Shown piece by piece: positions 1-11,410 of a DNA stretch of 64,000 bases; within the stretch, counting starts at the first letter, position 1; every line of letters starts with the position of its first letter. The notes beneath the pieces are model-generated. The model was not told where the DNA came from. It did not search any database and saw only the letters and a list, made by a program, of their open reading frames with translations. Source of the DNA: Myrica gale (lineage: Eukaryota; Streptophyta; Magnoliopsida; Fagales; Myricaceae). Both the position numbers and the translations under genes were made by a program. Location: contig OZ005614.1 of assembly GCA_963930655.1 (NCBI GenBank), positions 1,736,001-1,800,000 of the forward strand, given 5' to 3'.

Positions 1-530
1 AGTCTCATTCTTTGTGTGGGAGGCTGCTCATGGGAAAGTTCTAACCATAGAAAATTTGAGGAGGGGCATTTGCTTGACAGATTGGTGTTATTCGTGTAGA
101 TGTGTTGGGGAGTCAGTTGATCATATTCTACTTCATTGTTCGTTTGCTAGAGAATTGTGGTCGCATAAATTATCTATCTTGAACTTTTCTTGGGTTATGC
201 CTAATAGGGTGGTTGCGGTGTTGGAAGAGGAATATTGAAGACCCCTTTGGTGTTGTGGAGAATGATACCTTCTTGTATTTGGTGGTGTTTGTGGAGGGAA
301 AGAAATAATTGTTGTTTTGAGAATCAAGAGTTATCGTTGGAGTGCTTACAAAGTCAGCTGCTGCAATCCCTTTTTCTTTGGTCTAATGTTGTTTTGGGAT
401 TTCCTTTTTTGGATATTTCTGAATTCTGTAGTTTTCTAGCATGTATGCTTTAGATGTTCTCAATACAGTCTTTTGTATTGTTAACTCCCTTTTATTTTAA
501 TACCATTTTCTCTTACTTATCAAAAAAATA
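1..530 (+). mobile_element. LINE (L1-type) 3' end, truncated by the window edge
   Basis: Two overlapping frames carry the C-terminal end of a plant L1 reverse transcriptase. Frame one (14-238) has the zf-RVT zinc-binding module with the pattern C-x2-C-x8-H-x4-H-x-C. It breaks near 230, and the protein continues in another frame (235-453) with the typical W-R-x-IP-x-CIWWCLWRERN block. Known family feature: LINEs end in a short 3' UTR and an A-rich tail, seen here as TTACTTATCAAAAAAATAAA near 510-530. The frameshift makes this copy non-functional. It lies on the plus strand inside an intron of the minus-strand UBP26 gene; its tail stops about 17 bases from the splice donor of UBP26 exon 3. Confidence 0.85.
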
Positions 531-547
531 AATTTAACGTTGCGTAC

Positions 548-1881
548 CTTCGGAAGGAAAACACAACGCTTAAGCTGGAAATTAAGTACAGCGGGTAACG
601 AACGCAACTTGATACTGCGAGTAGCATCAACTCTTGTTTTACATGACTCACAGAAATACTGATTATCTCCTTGAAGCTCTTCCACACTTAGATAATCATC
701 TAAACTCTCATTTAAATTTTTCAAACCCTTCACATTCAATTCAAGCTCATAGAAGTCTTCCATGTTTGAAGAAGCTTGAGAGTCTTTTCCACATTGTGAA
801 CACCTACAAACCAAGCAAACACACCAGAGTAAATAAACATACCTTTATATGTGTACAAATGAATGTGTACGTGTAGAGCTAACTACTAAAGACAATAACC
901 AATTCCCAACATTTGTCATCACTTCAAAGGAAAAAAATTTATGCCTTTCCTTTCTCTCATCCTTTCCAGTAAAATCACTGAATAGGGGTGCCAAGGAACT
1001 ATGATCCTGATGTCCAAAGAAAATAGAAACATTCTGAGAATAACAACATAAACTGCAACACGTTATTGGCATTTCATTAAATACAATCTTACGTCGTCAC
1101 GTGGGACACTCTACCGCGGAAGAGGTCCTGAATAATTGTTCTTGCGGTGGAAACTTTAGAGTGGCTCAGACAACGTTCAAGCAAAGAAAGAAGCAAGGTC
1201 AGAAACTCATGGCTATCCTGCTGAACTCCATTATCTAACTCCAGTGTCTTCACAAAGGGAGATGAGTCTATAAAAGCCATTCTACTGGTGTGCAGCTGCA
1301 CAAAAAGCCGTGCAAGCTGATCCAAAACTGGATTTTGTCTCAAAACATCTGGTTCAAGGGAGAAGATACCCTCTCGGAAAGATTTATTCATGTACAAGCA
1401 CTGAAGAATGCTGTTGGCATAACATGTTGCACCAAGATTAGTCAGACCTGCAGGAGTGTTAGAAGCACGAAAATCCTTGGTTGGGTCAGGGCCAAGAGCT
1501 TGAAGAATATCTGTCATCTTCTGCCATAGACCAGCTTTGCGACTTCCAATGGGCGGTGGAATTAGCCCACAAAAGCAGTTCGGGTTATCTTTAGTATTCA
1601 CACGGCAGCCTTGACAAACTGGTTTCCAAGTTTTATACAGCTGAGCTATATCATCATCGGTTATATCACCAGTTGTGTGAATTTTCCTACACATGAACCA
1701 AAATATAAGAGAAAATACACACACATTTAACAGAGCACAAATATATATTGAAACAAATAATATCCCTGGTCTTTTAAAATGCCATCCCTTCTTTGGCCTA
1801 CCTCAGTATTTCAGAAGTGGTATCGACATTCTCCTCTTGTCTGTGTCTCTTGTTTTTACTACGCGTAGTTGGTCGGCTCAT
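548..1881 (-). CDS. UBP26: Ubiquitin carboxyl-terminal hydrolase 26 (5' part; continues beyond the left edge)
   Basis: N-terminal 310 codons of a UBP26-type deubiquitinase. In Arabidopsis this nuclear enzyme removes ubiquitin from histone H2B and affects silencing and seed development (known for the family). Exons: 1802-1881 (ATG at 1881), 1093-1686 and 548-803. Every junction is GT-AG and in frame; the last exon ends AAG|GTACGC. The product starts [15 protein letters not shown], a basic, NLS-like stretch. It has a Cys-rich segment C-x2-C-x9-C-x-C, then the catalytic Cys box with GATCYANS (Cys about residue 115) and the VQQDSHEF block of the USP fold. Exon 3 carries the zinc-binding CSQCG and CESC pairs. 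The catalytic His box lies outside the window. A 5' UTR intron is likely, with donor CAG|GTATTC near 2303 and acceptor TGCAG near 1901. Whether the gene is intact beyond the LINE cannot be seen. Confidence 0.92.
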
Positions 1882-2570
1882 TTTACAAACGTAACCAACC
1901 CTGCAGTTGACATTATTAACAAAAGTTTATAATGGTACAAAAATCAGACGTCATTCTCTTCCACAAGCAAATCTTAAAAGTTTATAATGGTACAACTCTT
2001 GGAATTTGATCTATTAACATTCCTTTCAAGAAAATCTTAAAAAAAAAGGAGAAGAAGAAACACGAAATTAAGGTTATTAATATTTATAAAAAAAACGAAA
2101 TTAAGGTTATTAACATATTTGACCAAAATAAGTACAGTGCAAGGGGAAAAAATCCCTAGAAATTGGTTTCATTGCAGCTAAAATCAACGACTTAGGAACC
2201 AAATAACTAATCGCTTCGATTTTAAAAAATAAAATAAAATAAAAACAAACTTCCAGTTTCACAAAATGGGGTGAAAAAAAGGAAGAGAGAAACAGCGAAT
2301 ACCTGCGAGTGACGAGAGAAAGGCTCTGGTCTCTTTTTCTTCGCTTCAAGAGGAACCAACTGGAAGATCGAAGACACAAACTTGAAAGTTCGAAGATGTA
2401 ATTTTGAAGGAAATAATTCCAGTTGATTCCGTCGCTTGCGGATTGACCGACAGAAAATAAATTTGATTGGGAAGTGTTTTCCGTTTCTTTTTCTGGTGTA
2501 AGAAGTGAATATAAAATAGACACAAATATTATTTCGGGAAGGAGACGTCGCACGGTCTGAATGAAGAGAG
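1882..2570 (-). promoter_or_regulatory. UBP26: UBP26 5' leader with probable UTR intron
   Basis: A good acceptor (CTGCAG, 1901-1906) sits 19 bases before the ATG, and a good donor (CAG|GTATTC) lies near 2303. This supports a non-coding first exon at about 2303-2560 and a 5' UTR intron of about 400 bases. Inside the intron, two short direct repeats occur: AGTTTATAATGGTACAA near 1924 and 1979, and AAATTAAGGTTATTAA near 2067 and 2099. Open frames here look like chance. Confidence 0.5.
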
Positions 2571-2905
2571 GGGTCAGAGTCAGTGAGAGTCAGACTTTTT
2601 TTTTTTTTTGAGAGAGCTCTTTCTTATTTGGAAAATTTAAAACATACATGAGTCCGTGTAATTAATTGGATTTGGATTAAGCTGGCAAAATGGCTCCCTT
2701 TCTCAAATTGTATGTAGATTTTAATGAAATTAATGACATGCCAGATCTTGATACAAAATAATATGACATGCAAGATGTTTTAAAAATAAATAAAAATTAC
2801 GATATATTTTTATAGAATTCTATTAATAATTTTATTAATATAATTTTGATCGACACCCCACATTACCAATTTTGATAGAAATATGAAGGAATGAGTTATT
2901 TTACA

Positions 2906-3180
2906 GATTTATTAATTTTAAAAATAGGATAAATACAAAATCAGTCTCTATGCTATACGCAAAAATCAATTTAGTCCTCGTGATATGAAAAACATAAATT
3001 TAGCCCCTGTGATTTCAGAAAGTGATAGAATCAGTCTCTGATTGAGGACCAACGATAAACAAAAATATAATCATAGGGACTAAATTTATGTTTTTCATAT
3101 CACGGAAACTAAATCGATTTTTGCGTATAGCACAGAGACCAATTTTGCATTTAACCCTTTTTAAAATTTCATAAAAACCA
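2906..3180. mobile_element. Foldback MITE with arms of about 100 bp
   Basis: The left arm (about 2906-3013) and right arm (about 3070-3180) are inverted copies at roughly 85 percent identity. Both contain CTATACGCAAAAATC and GATATGAAAAACATAAATTTAG when read on the appropriate strand. An AT-rich 9-bp direct repeat (ATTTTAAAA and TTTTTAAAA) flanks the ends, compatible with a Mutator-type target duplication but weak because of its composition. There is no coding capacity. Confidence 0.75.
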
Positions 3181-3341
3181 AGAGAGTGATTGTTAAATTT
3201 CCCTCTTATTTTAGGTGTTGGTTTTCAACGCGGAGTCGCACAACAAAAATGGAGTCACAGAGCCCGAGCGACTCGCGAAACTTTTACAGCGTACCAACAT
3301 GTTGACATGATTTGTAGCCTTCCGGGAAAAAAAACATGACT

Positions 3342-3560
3342 ACGTTAGTTTACACTAAATTTTTAGGATTTACATCCTACTTTTATATTTACAATCCAAA
3401 CATCACAAAAAACACATATTCCAATACAACATTTATTACTTTTTTTACAAACATCAATCTCTTTTAACAACTTCTGCACGCGTATCAATACAACTTTAAC
3501 ATCACATAAATATTCACAATTTTATAGGAATCCTAAAAAATTTCTTCCAAACCAACATCC
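3342..3560. mobile_element. MITE-like element related to family A
   Basis: The ends are imperfect inverted repeats. Left reads GTTAGTTTACACTAAATTT then TTAGGATT; the complement of the right end reads GTTGGTTTGGAAGAAATTT then TTAGGATT. The interior is A/T and C-rich like the copies at 33684, 50958 and 59414. No target duplication is clear. Confidence 0.5.
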
Positions 3561-3654
3561 CATGATTTACTGCCACTATTAACTACTTTTGTTTTTCCCT
3601 TCTTTAAAAACTTCGGATAAACGCAACGAAGTTGCTCATTAGTTGTTATACCCA

Positions 3655-3852
3655 GGGTGTGTTTGAAACCCAAAATTTTACACTTCTTAAAATTTTAACA
3701 CAATAAAAAATTATAATATAATCTATCTCTCTTCATCAAATCATTACTTTTCACTATAATAAATATAAAAAATTATCTCTCCTCACTTTTTCGCCAAATT
3801 CAATACCCTAAAATTTTAACCTCCTCAAAATTTGTACACTCAAACACAACCC
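3655..3852. mobile_element. Tourist-like MITE
   Basis: About 198 bp running from GGGTGTGTTTGAAACCC to CTCAAACACAACCC. The interior contains ATCAAATCATTACTTTTCAC and ATTATCTCTC blocks. It is the same family as copies near 11214, 19617, 32665, 53709, 56108 and 58246, of which the last has a clear 3-bp TAA duplication. Confidence 0.65.
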
Positions 3853-4348
3853 CAATATCGTTTTCAACAGGGATATAGATGTTGAAAGAAAAAAAAAAAA
3901 CCAAACATATATACTGCTATTTGCTTAAATGGTCACATTGATATAAAGTTTGATAACTATCTTTTCATTGATTTATCATGCATTAATCCAATAATTCCAC
4001 GTCTTGGACCTTTTTACAATGTGTGGATTCATTTTCCTTCCGTCAAATTAATCAAGAAAAAAAAATTGATTGAACATTTAGAAAGGAAAATATAAACGAC
4101 CTCCATGATTACAAACAATACATTGTATTATGTATAAATCTGAAAGCACAAAAAGTTATTTTTTGAGGTAAGCAAAGCACAAAAATTTACTCAGGCAAGA
4201 AAGCCCGATACCTTCATGTTACAAGACCAGACAAGAAGCAAACCCATTGTAGTCCAGAACTCACTTTGGCCCATACCCAGAAAGGAGGATTAGACCCGCT
4301 TTAAGAAGAGAACCTGCGACGCTAATTACATATTACCCACTCAATCAG

Positions 4349-7300
4349 TCAATCTGCCTTTCCACTGGCCAACGGCTCGGAGGTTACCCTTTCAGTCACT
4401 TCCTCAATCTCCGGGTCAGCTCTCACAGGAACGTCACTCGTTAGTCCACTGGCACTGACGGAACCAACAGCATCGTCGATTGCATCACGAGTGACCATTG
4501 TTCTCAAGGAGCCCATATTTGGGGTACTGGAACCAGAAACACGCTCCTCCTCGGACTGCTTTGGTCTATTTAGGGCATGACAATGTGGGCAGTAATAGGT
4601 GATGAATGGGAAATCCTCCTTTCTTGCAAGCCCTGCAATATAAACAAAAATATGAATATGCTTTCTCCATACCAGCATATTCTGAATAAAACAAGGCTAA
4701 CAGGGTGGGAAAGCGGTGCATCTATAAAAAAGACACGGGACCCAGGCCACTCACCATTGTGCATGTGGCAGTTGCCGCAGATGAGTGCGTAAGATTGGGT
4801 TGGATCCTCTCCCACGAGTAATGCTGCAATTCGCGCAATCCATCCTCCATCCTGTGTAGCTGATCCCAGAGGATCATGATGACTAACTGCGAGCTGATTG
4901 TGTTCAGAAGGCTGAGGACCTTCGATTCCCTCCAAATGAGGCGTTGCTTCTCCACTATGAGGCAGTGGAGTTGTCCCGGCACTGCTGGATCGCGTCCGCG
5001 CTTGTTTCCGATTTCGAAGCCCACCAGATTGCACCAATTCAACATCACTGCTTTTCCCTGATGGAGCATCATCTCCCACAACTACTTTCAGGCCCGAATC
5101 AGCGCCCAACTTAGATGCAAGCACAGTAGCAGCAGCTGCCTTTGCTGCTGGGTCAGGGTCATATCTCTGCACAGAAGAGCTTACACTAAGTACAATATGC
5201 AGATCCTTCTATCCACCAAAACACAAAAAGAGTATATAATGCAGATACAGGCATATGATAATGTCCATGAAAACGCAGATAAATTATTGAGTGCTTAAAA
5301 AAAACACCTCAAGACTGAAAAATAAGTTCAGCTCATAGCAAACGTCGTATAGCAAGCAAATGCTGATTCTACACAACCATATACATAACCGCAACTTACC
5401 TAATAAAATGATTCTACAGAGGTTATTGAATTCACTACATTTGCGCAAAAACAGAGAAAAAAAACTTCCGTGCATTTTACTTGAACTCCTGGAGATCATT
5501 TCTGAGAAATATTTACCATGAGATTTATTTTTAAAAAAATTCTCCACAAACATTACCATAATCATGCAAACTCAATGAGGTAGCTAAATCTCTTTAACAA
5601 TCTAGACATTGTACCATTTCCCAATCAAAAAATATACAAATTCAAATTATGCAACCTGAAGCTTCAAATTATACATCCTTCTGCGTTCTCCAATTCCACA
5701 GATTTATATAACTTACAATTACCTCATAAAACAAGACAGGTGATGCAGCCATCAGTCCAGATCCTCACACCAAATATTTCAGTGGCTCAGTTTATCCACA
5801 AATTCAGATAACACAAAAAGGAAAACTATGTATCAAGGCTTACTCCTTGAGCTTTGCGTTTTTTTATATAATTAACTGGCCTATGGCACTTGGAAAAGAG
5901 TTCCAGGAGAGACAACTTATCACAAAAGCAACACAACAACATCACTAGCTTCATATCACAACCTGAATGAGCTGCTGAGTCGTGTAATAATTTGTCCTCT
6001 CTTTAAGCTCATCAATTTTCGCCTGCCTTTCAGCCTGAAGGCTTTCCAGAGTCTTCTGGTCCTTCCGATCACCTATCCAATCACGTGATGAAATATCATA
6101 TCAAAAATAGGCCACTTCTATAGGAAACAACATCATGTACAACCAAAAGGTTAACATAAGCCTTTGAGGTAGAAACCAGCACAACACAAAACCACCAGAT
6201 TTCTAATCACACTCCCTCATTTTTTTAGGACTGTTTGAATAACTCTCCATACAACAGAACACAAATTTCAATAATTAATGTGTTTAAATACAAAACTCAT
6301 AATTTTTTGTTTTCTTTTCTTTTTTGGGTAAATGCAACACTCATAATTTAACAAATCATAACACGCGCTAAATAGGTAGTGCTTGCCTATGTGCTCAATA
6401 GAAGATGGCTGTGCATGAAAGCTAGTTAATTTCAGACTCACATAGCACTGAGTGAGAGAGAAAAACAAAATGTGTAAGACAAACAATTACTAAGATCTCT
6501 TTATTAGTAAATAAGAAATGAAACATGTCATACAGATGTACCTTAGACATGACAATGAGAAGTGAAAACTAACGCAGATATTATCTAAGTGCACAACAGC
6601 TAAAAATAAAGACCCACTGCATTGTCCTCAGATGAGCACCAAGCAGAAATGCTACCAAATAATGAGAAACTGATTAAAAACTTCTGACACTGAAAAAAGA
6701 AACGGACTACTCTAGGTACTGATATATGGGAACAAATTCTTAAGAACTAGGAACCATTATTGACCTTGGGTTCCTAAGCTAATGATCAGTAAGAATCTCA
6801 AGTTGGAAACTAGAAAACCTCGTCCACATGAGAAGAGCAGTGTTTGGGCAAAGGTCAGAAAATACACATAATCAATTGTGTTTGTTTCCTCTGTAGTACA
6901 TGACTCAAAATCTTTATATCATATTCTAGATGCATGGCCGAGATACCAGAAAAGGCACAAGGACTTCAAGCATGGGAAGTATAAATGAAAAGAATTGCGG
7001 TGAAGATTAATTAGATACAGAGGAGAAGTTCCTTGTGGGTGAAACAAGGTGTTAAGGACAAATGAACACGAAGGTTTAAGAAACTTACACATCCTGGTGA
7101 AGCTTATAAACGCTGAATAAGCAACTGAAGATAAACCAGGCAAAAGAAACATTGGCAAAATCCGGAATGCCCTCATCTTCCAATCCAAATCCATTTGTCT
7201 TGTTGTCATAATAGCATAACCAACAGCAATAAACTGAAAATTGAAGCTAATTTAAGTGAAACCTTAACAGGGCTGAGAAAAAAAGAATGAAAAAGGTAAC

Positions 7301-8266
7301 CACCATCCTGTTAGAAGCATCGCCCAAACAAGTGTTATTAGGTACATTGCTGAACATAGTGACTTTATCTACCCAACTTTTCATCCCAGATCAGGACATT
7401 AATGAGTGGATAAGCAGAAAGTGAAACAAAATACATGTATATATATGCATAGAGAAAGTAGCAGGAAAAAAATCACTCTGTTTATACGAGTTTGAAAGCT
7501 CTTTAAGAGGGACTGGTGAATAGGATGTACACAAGGTTGAGGGGCTCAATTGACACTAATTCAGGACTAACATGTATTGAACCCAGAGGAAAAAAAATTA
7601 TCGTTAAGAAAAAGAAATGTGGAAGACCAGTTGACTATGACTATGTTACGACTGACTCATAAATCAGGGGCGCTTCGGTGATCAAAAAAGAAATAAGACT
7701 AAGATAATATGCCTAGTGGTTCTTTTGTTGCATTAACATAGCCGTCCAATATCATGTGCATATGCCATATCCATATCCAACCATCACAGGCTGAAGTTCA
7801 AGAACTAATTAAAAGAAAAGGTTCGAAGACGTAGCAGAGAAAGAAGGCAACATTGAAAACATAAGGAAGATGTTCATCTCTTACTTTGAATAGAAAACAA
7901 GCACTCACTATATTTCTCACAGCAATCGGCATCGTACGTGGTATTGACGTAAGAATAACAAATTCTTAAAAAATAATAATATCAGATAACGAATACCTCA
8001 AAAATGATAGATAGTACAATAAGATTGCGGGTCATCCGCCTCCAAGTCAGGGATCTCCGCTTCATTCTGGAGAGAACAGCGGCTTCTTCCTTAGAAATGT
8101 ATTGCAATCTCTTCTCAAAATCATCGCTGCGTCGTCTGAAGATAATGTTCCAAACGCGAGCAAGAAATCCCCTCTGCTTCTTCTTCCCATTCTCACTGGT
8201 GGTAGCAGTAGCAATAGGAGTAGAGTCTTTCTTCTCACCTTCCACAACCCCTTTGTCCTCAGCCAT
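4349..8266 (-). CDS. LNP: Lunapark family ER-junction protein
   Basis: Five coding exons: 7997-8266, 7089-7233, 5963-6072, 4755-5166 and 4349-4632. All introns are GT-AG and the spliced frame gives 406 residues. Lunapark proteins (known) sit in the ER membrane and stabilise three-way tubule junctions, opposing Root-Hair-Defective3/atlastin GTPases. The exon 1 segment with DDFEKRLQYISKEEA and VLSRMKRR is a family hallmark. Two hydrophobic segments follow, about residues 78-98 and 108-130. Exon 3 encodes a coiled-coil-like stretch (LQAERQAKIDELKERTNYY), then the QRYDPDPAAKAAAATVL motif. The C-terminal zinc ribbon has CxxC pairs at about 305/308 and 327/330, split by the last intron. An acidic, low-complexity tail follows. 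The start is at 8266, with an in-frame family match immediately after it. Confidence 0.93.
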
Positions 8267-8900
8267 TCACTTCCTGCCAAAATATTAATCATAGTTAAAC
8301 AAATCAAGCCCCCCGCAAATGTATGTAAGTCAAATTCACCATAACCGAACTCAAACCACAGTCCTCCTGAACGGAGGTGCAAGTTAAACCGCCGTAATAT
8401 TCAAATTACAGGTTCAGTTATTATAGTTAATTACTGAGCAAATGATAATCTAAGGAATAAGAACAGGAAAAAGAAGATAGTACATCGAATTGGAAAGAAT
8501 AAGAAATCAAGTCAGTGCACACGGAGAGATAGATAACCCGATTACGACAGATCTAGAAAATACAAGAAACTGGTTGAATAAAAAACCTTACGAAAGTGGT
8601 TGTGGATCTAAGAAGCTTCAATCAGTCAATCTACGAATCTCCCCTCTCCTCCTCCTCTTTCTGCTTCGGATCTCTGTACCTCTATCTCTCTCTCTCTCTC
8701 TCTCTCTCGCAGAGGGGGAAATGATGGAAATGGGGAAGGAAGTCCGTGTGGGCAACGCAACGATTTGATCGATCAAAAGGTAAAAAGTGAGAAATAACGA
8801 AGAGAGAGGTCCGGGGTATATACGATAGAGAGAGGTCCGGGGTCCCTTTTCTTAACGGAGCACACGGGGCGACGTTCTTGGGGGGGGCTTCACGAAGGAT
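8267..8900 (-). promoter_or_regulatory. LNP: Lunapark 5' UTR, UTR intron and promoter region
   Basis: An acceptor (TTGGCAG, exon from 8273) lies 7 bases before the ATG, and a donor (TTC|GTAAGG) at 8591/8590. These define a 5' UTR intron of about 318 bases. The upstream UTR exon contains a pyrimidine/purine dinucleotide tract (8685-8709). Farther out, the 17-base unit AGAGAGAGGTCCGGGGT is repeated at about 8800 and 8828. Confidence 0.55.
8685..8709. repeat. (CT)n microsatellite in the Lunapark leader
   Basis: About 12 uninterrupted CT units on the plus strand, reading as GA on the transcribed strand. Such tracts are common in plant 5' UTRs. Confidence 0.9.
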
Positions 8901-9339
8901 ATACTTTTTGCGAACAAAATTAATGCTTCGCTACTCCCATCCCATCAAAATACTTGTTTAATTCCCACTCGATTTTGCGTTTTGCCGGATCCCATATGCA
9001 TACACCGCAATTCCCACCCCCTCGGTTACTTTTTCGGTTTCTTCACTTTCCCTCGTCTAGAACTACTTCCTTCTCTTCCTTCCTTCTCTTGTTTCTATTT
9101 GTACTTTGGGTACAGTTCCGCGTAAAACGAGGCATGATTGGAGTTAGCACACATTTTTTCTTTAATTTACAAATAATTAAGACTGAAAATAAAAGTTCTA
9201 TTTCTTCTAGCTGCCTAAGTTAGTGTTAAAGTTCATTTAAAACTGTTCGTCAAACTGAAATAAATTTGATATAAATGCTTTGGAGTTTGGACGAAATATG
9301 GGTGGCATGTAATAAGGAATTGGTGAAAATACGGTACCT

Positions 9340-9656
9340 TAGGGCTGAACAAAATCGGACCGCGGTCCGGTCCGGTCCTATTTTTAATGCGGTCCGATCT
9401 GGACCGGACCGCATTTATTAATATAAATAACAAAAATATTTTTATTTTATTTTTTAATATAAATTAAAAATTTAAAAGTTTAATTTTAATCTAAATTAAA
9501 ACTCTACATTTTTATATACTCTTTTCCCTTCGAAATTAACATAATTTTTTAAAAAAATTTAAAAATTAAAAAAATTGAAACCAGACCGGACCACATTTGG
9601 TTGGACCGGTCCAATCCTCTATTTTAGTGGGACTAGAAATCCGGTTGGCAACCCTA
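9340..9656. mobile_element. hAT-type MITE, GGTCCGG family, copy 1
   Basis: Begins TAGGGCTGAACAAAATCGGA and ends with the complement of a related terminus (GGCAACCCTA). The subterminal regions are packed with GGTCCGGTCCGG and GGACCGGACCGC words; the interior is A/T-rich. It is flanked by CGGTACCT (9332-9339) and CGGCACCT (9657-9664), an 8-bp target duplication with one mismatch, as expected for the hAT superfamily. Confidence 0.82.
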
Positions 9657-10436
9657 CGGCACCTAAAGAAATCCAGTTGGCGAAATAAATAAAAATAATA
9701 TTTACTACCAAGAGGCAAGCATCAATGTGCACGGGCAACCTTTGAACAGCTCTCAGCCAAGTTTACTACCAACCACCACCAATGTTGGAAAATCTGAGAC
9801 ACATAATGGCATTAGTAAAAGTATGGTCGTTTAGTTTATAAAAGAGAACAACTCCTAAACTTAGATAAACTGTTTCCAAACAACCTACCATAGTGTTGGA
9901 GAGGCATCAAAAAAACAACCTAAATAAGAGCGAGTCACTCCAATTGGACCATTGGAGGGGTCCCTCTTTTATGACCTTTTTTTTTATCTCATTTTATTAT
10001 TCAGTCAATCCTATATATTGTTCACGGTCTTCTTATTGATCATTTTGGAAACAAATAATAATAATAATCACTCAAGTGTTGTCATCGAATAAGACTCATT
10101 GATTCTATAAAACAATCCCCAAATACAGGATTGCCATATCTCCACTCTTATTTATTGGATAACCAAGATATTTAAGCATTCCGTTTATCTTCGCCTTATT
10201 GGATCTAACAACGAGTCAACCAATCCAACAAACATTGTGTGATGCCAATATAGGCGGATAGATGAGTAATCTCCTCAGTGTAGAAAGCACTTTTGCATCA
10301 TAACTCTTCTATATTTTTTTTTATGGTGGGTAGTAGTAGTCAAAACCCTATTTGATTTTGCTGTTAGAATTAGACAATACATATGATAGAATATATATAT
10401 TAAAGAATTCAGAATGAATCAAACCTCTCTAAATAG

Positions 10437-10492
10437 GATTTGAACCTACGATCAGTTAATAACTGACCGCTCTATCACTGAGCCACTAGGAG
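10437..10492 (-). pseudogene. trnN-like tRNA relic (plastid type)
   Basis: D-arm, anticodon stem and T-arm are recognisable on the minus strand. The variable loop is shortened and the acceptor stem does not pair well (TCCTAGT against a TTTAGAG-type 3' side). The anticodon would be AUU in place of GUU. It is very unlikely to be a working tRNA. Confidence 0.5.
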
Positions 10493-10720
10493 CAACGGGA
10501 GATTAGATCTCATAGGTTGCAATTCTCGTTCTTAACCCATGACCAATATAAACTCGATGTTTCCTTCGTAACTCCGAAAACTTCTTCATAGTGGCTCCGT
10601 TCCATGCCTTATTTCACAGGGAACCCTCAAAACGGCTTTATTTCATTATATTTCATCAATGTCTCAATTCCATTCATTTAATATATTTAGTATTAAATGA
10701 GGTAGGATTGTATCTATATC
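10437..10720. other. Probable plastid-derived nuclear insert (NUPT) with trnN-like relic
   Basis: On the minus strand, 10437-10492 aligns by eye with plastid trnN. It has GGCTCAGTGATAGAGCGGTC (D-arm), a TCAG/CTGA anticodon stem, and CGTAGGTTCAAATCCTA (T-arm). The loop would read ATT instead of GTT, and about four bases of the variable region are missing, so it is a relic. The adjoining sequence to about 10700 (for example TAGTGGCTCCGTTCCATGCC and AATTCCATTCATTTAATAT) also looks plastid-like to me. The call rests on memory; plastome alignment would settle it. Confidence 0.5.
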
Positions 10721-11213
10721 ATTACTAATTTAATCGTTCAATTCAAAGAGCAAATATAATAGAATTCTAATAAGACAAAAACACTTTCTTGCCTACTCTA
10801 CGCAATCCTACCCGTAAATTGCCTACAATACTACATTGAGTAGGGAAAAAAACACTTCATAGGCATTAAAGATTATTGTTGTAGTTGAAACAAAAATAGA
10901 AGACTTCATATCGAGCACTTGAAAATAATTTGTTCAATACACTTTTATTATTAAGAGAAAACAAATCACTAAAATGCCTGATTTTCTTTGGATGCACCCA
11001 AAAATTTGACACAAATACTTTTGTGTTTGGATGGGCAAAAATATTTTTTTAGTAAATTATTATTGTTGCTAAAGGTAGTATAAATTTTGTTGAGATAGAT
11101 AAAAATGTTGTTAAATTTTTTTTAAAAGTATTAAAGTTGGTAAATAAATTATTAAAGTATGTAAAAAATTATTGAATTTGTAAAACACGATTGTAGTTTT
11201 TTTTACATATGGC

Positions 11214-11410
11214 GTAAGGTTGTGTTTGAGTTCCAAAATTTTAGGGTGATTAAAATTTTGGATATAGAAGTTGGTGAAAAAGTGTGGAGAGAAAGTTAAA
11301 AGGTTTTTATAGGAGGTTGTAAAAAAGGAAAAATATTTACGAGTAGTTGAAAAGTGAGGAAAATAAATTTTTTATAATGATGATAAAATTTTAGAGAGTA
11401 AAAATTTTGA
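11214..11410. mobile_element. Tourist-like MITE remnant
   Basis: Starts with GTAAGGTTGTGTTTGAGTTCC, which includes TAA just before the GGTTGTGTTTG terminus. It runs through GGTGAAAAAGTGTGGAGAGA, the reverse orientation of the copy at 3655. The far end is eroded. Confidence 0.5.

Larger units (their letters stand above)
2571..4348. other. Intergenic, AT-rich, three MITE-like elements
   Basis: Spacer between the UBP26 promoter and the Lunapark 3' end. It holds a foldback element (2906-3180), a family-A-like MITE (3342-3560) and a Tourist-like MITE (3655-3852), listed separately. The remainder is low-complexity A/T sequence with no gene signal. Confidence 0.7.

Noticed and set aside
2110..2553. 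147-codon minus-strand frame upstream of UBP26
   Set aside because: It overlaps the probable UBP26 leader and UTR intron and contains a donor-like site; the protein is Leu/Phe/Ser-rich without similarity to anything I know.
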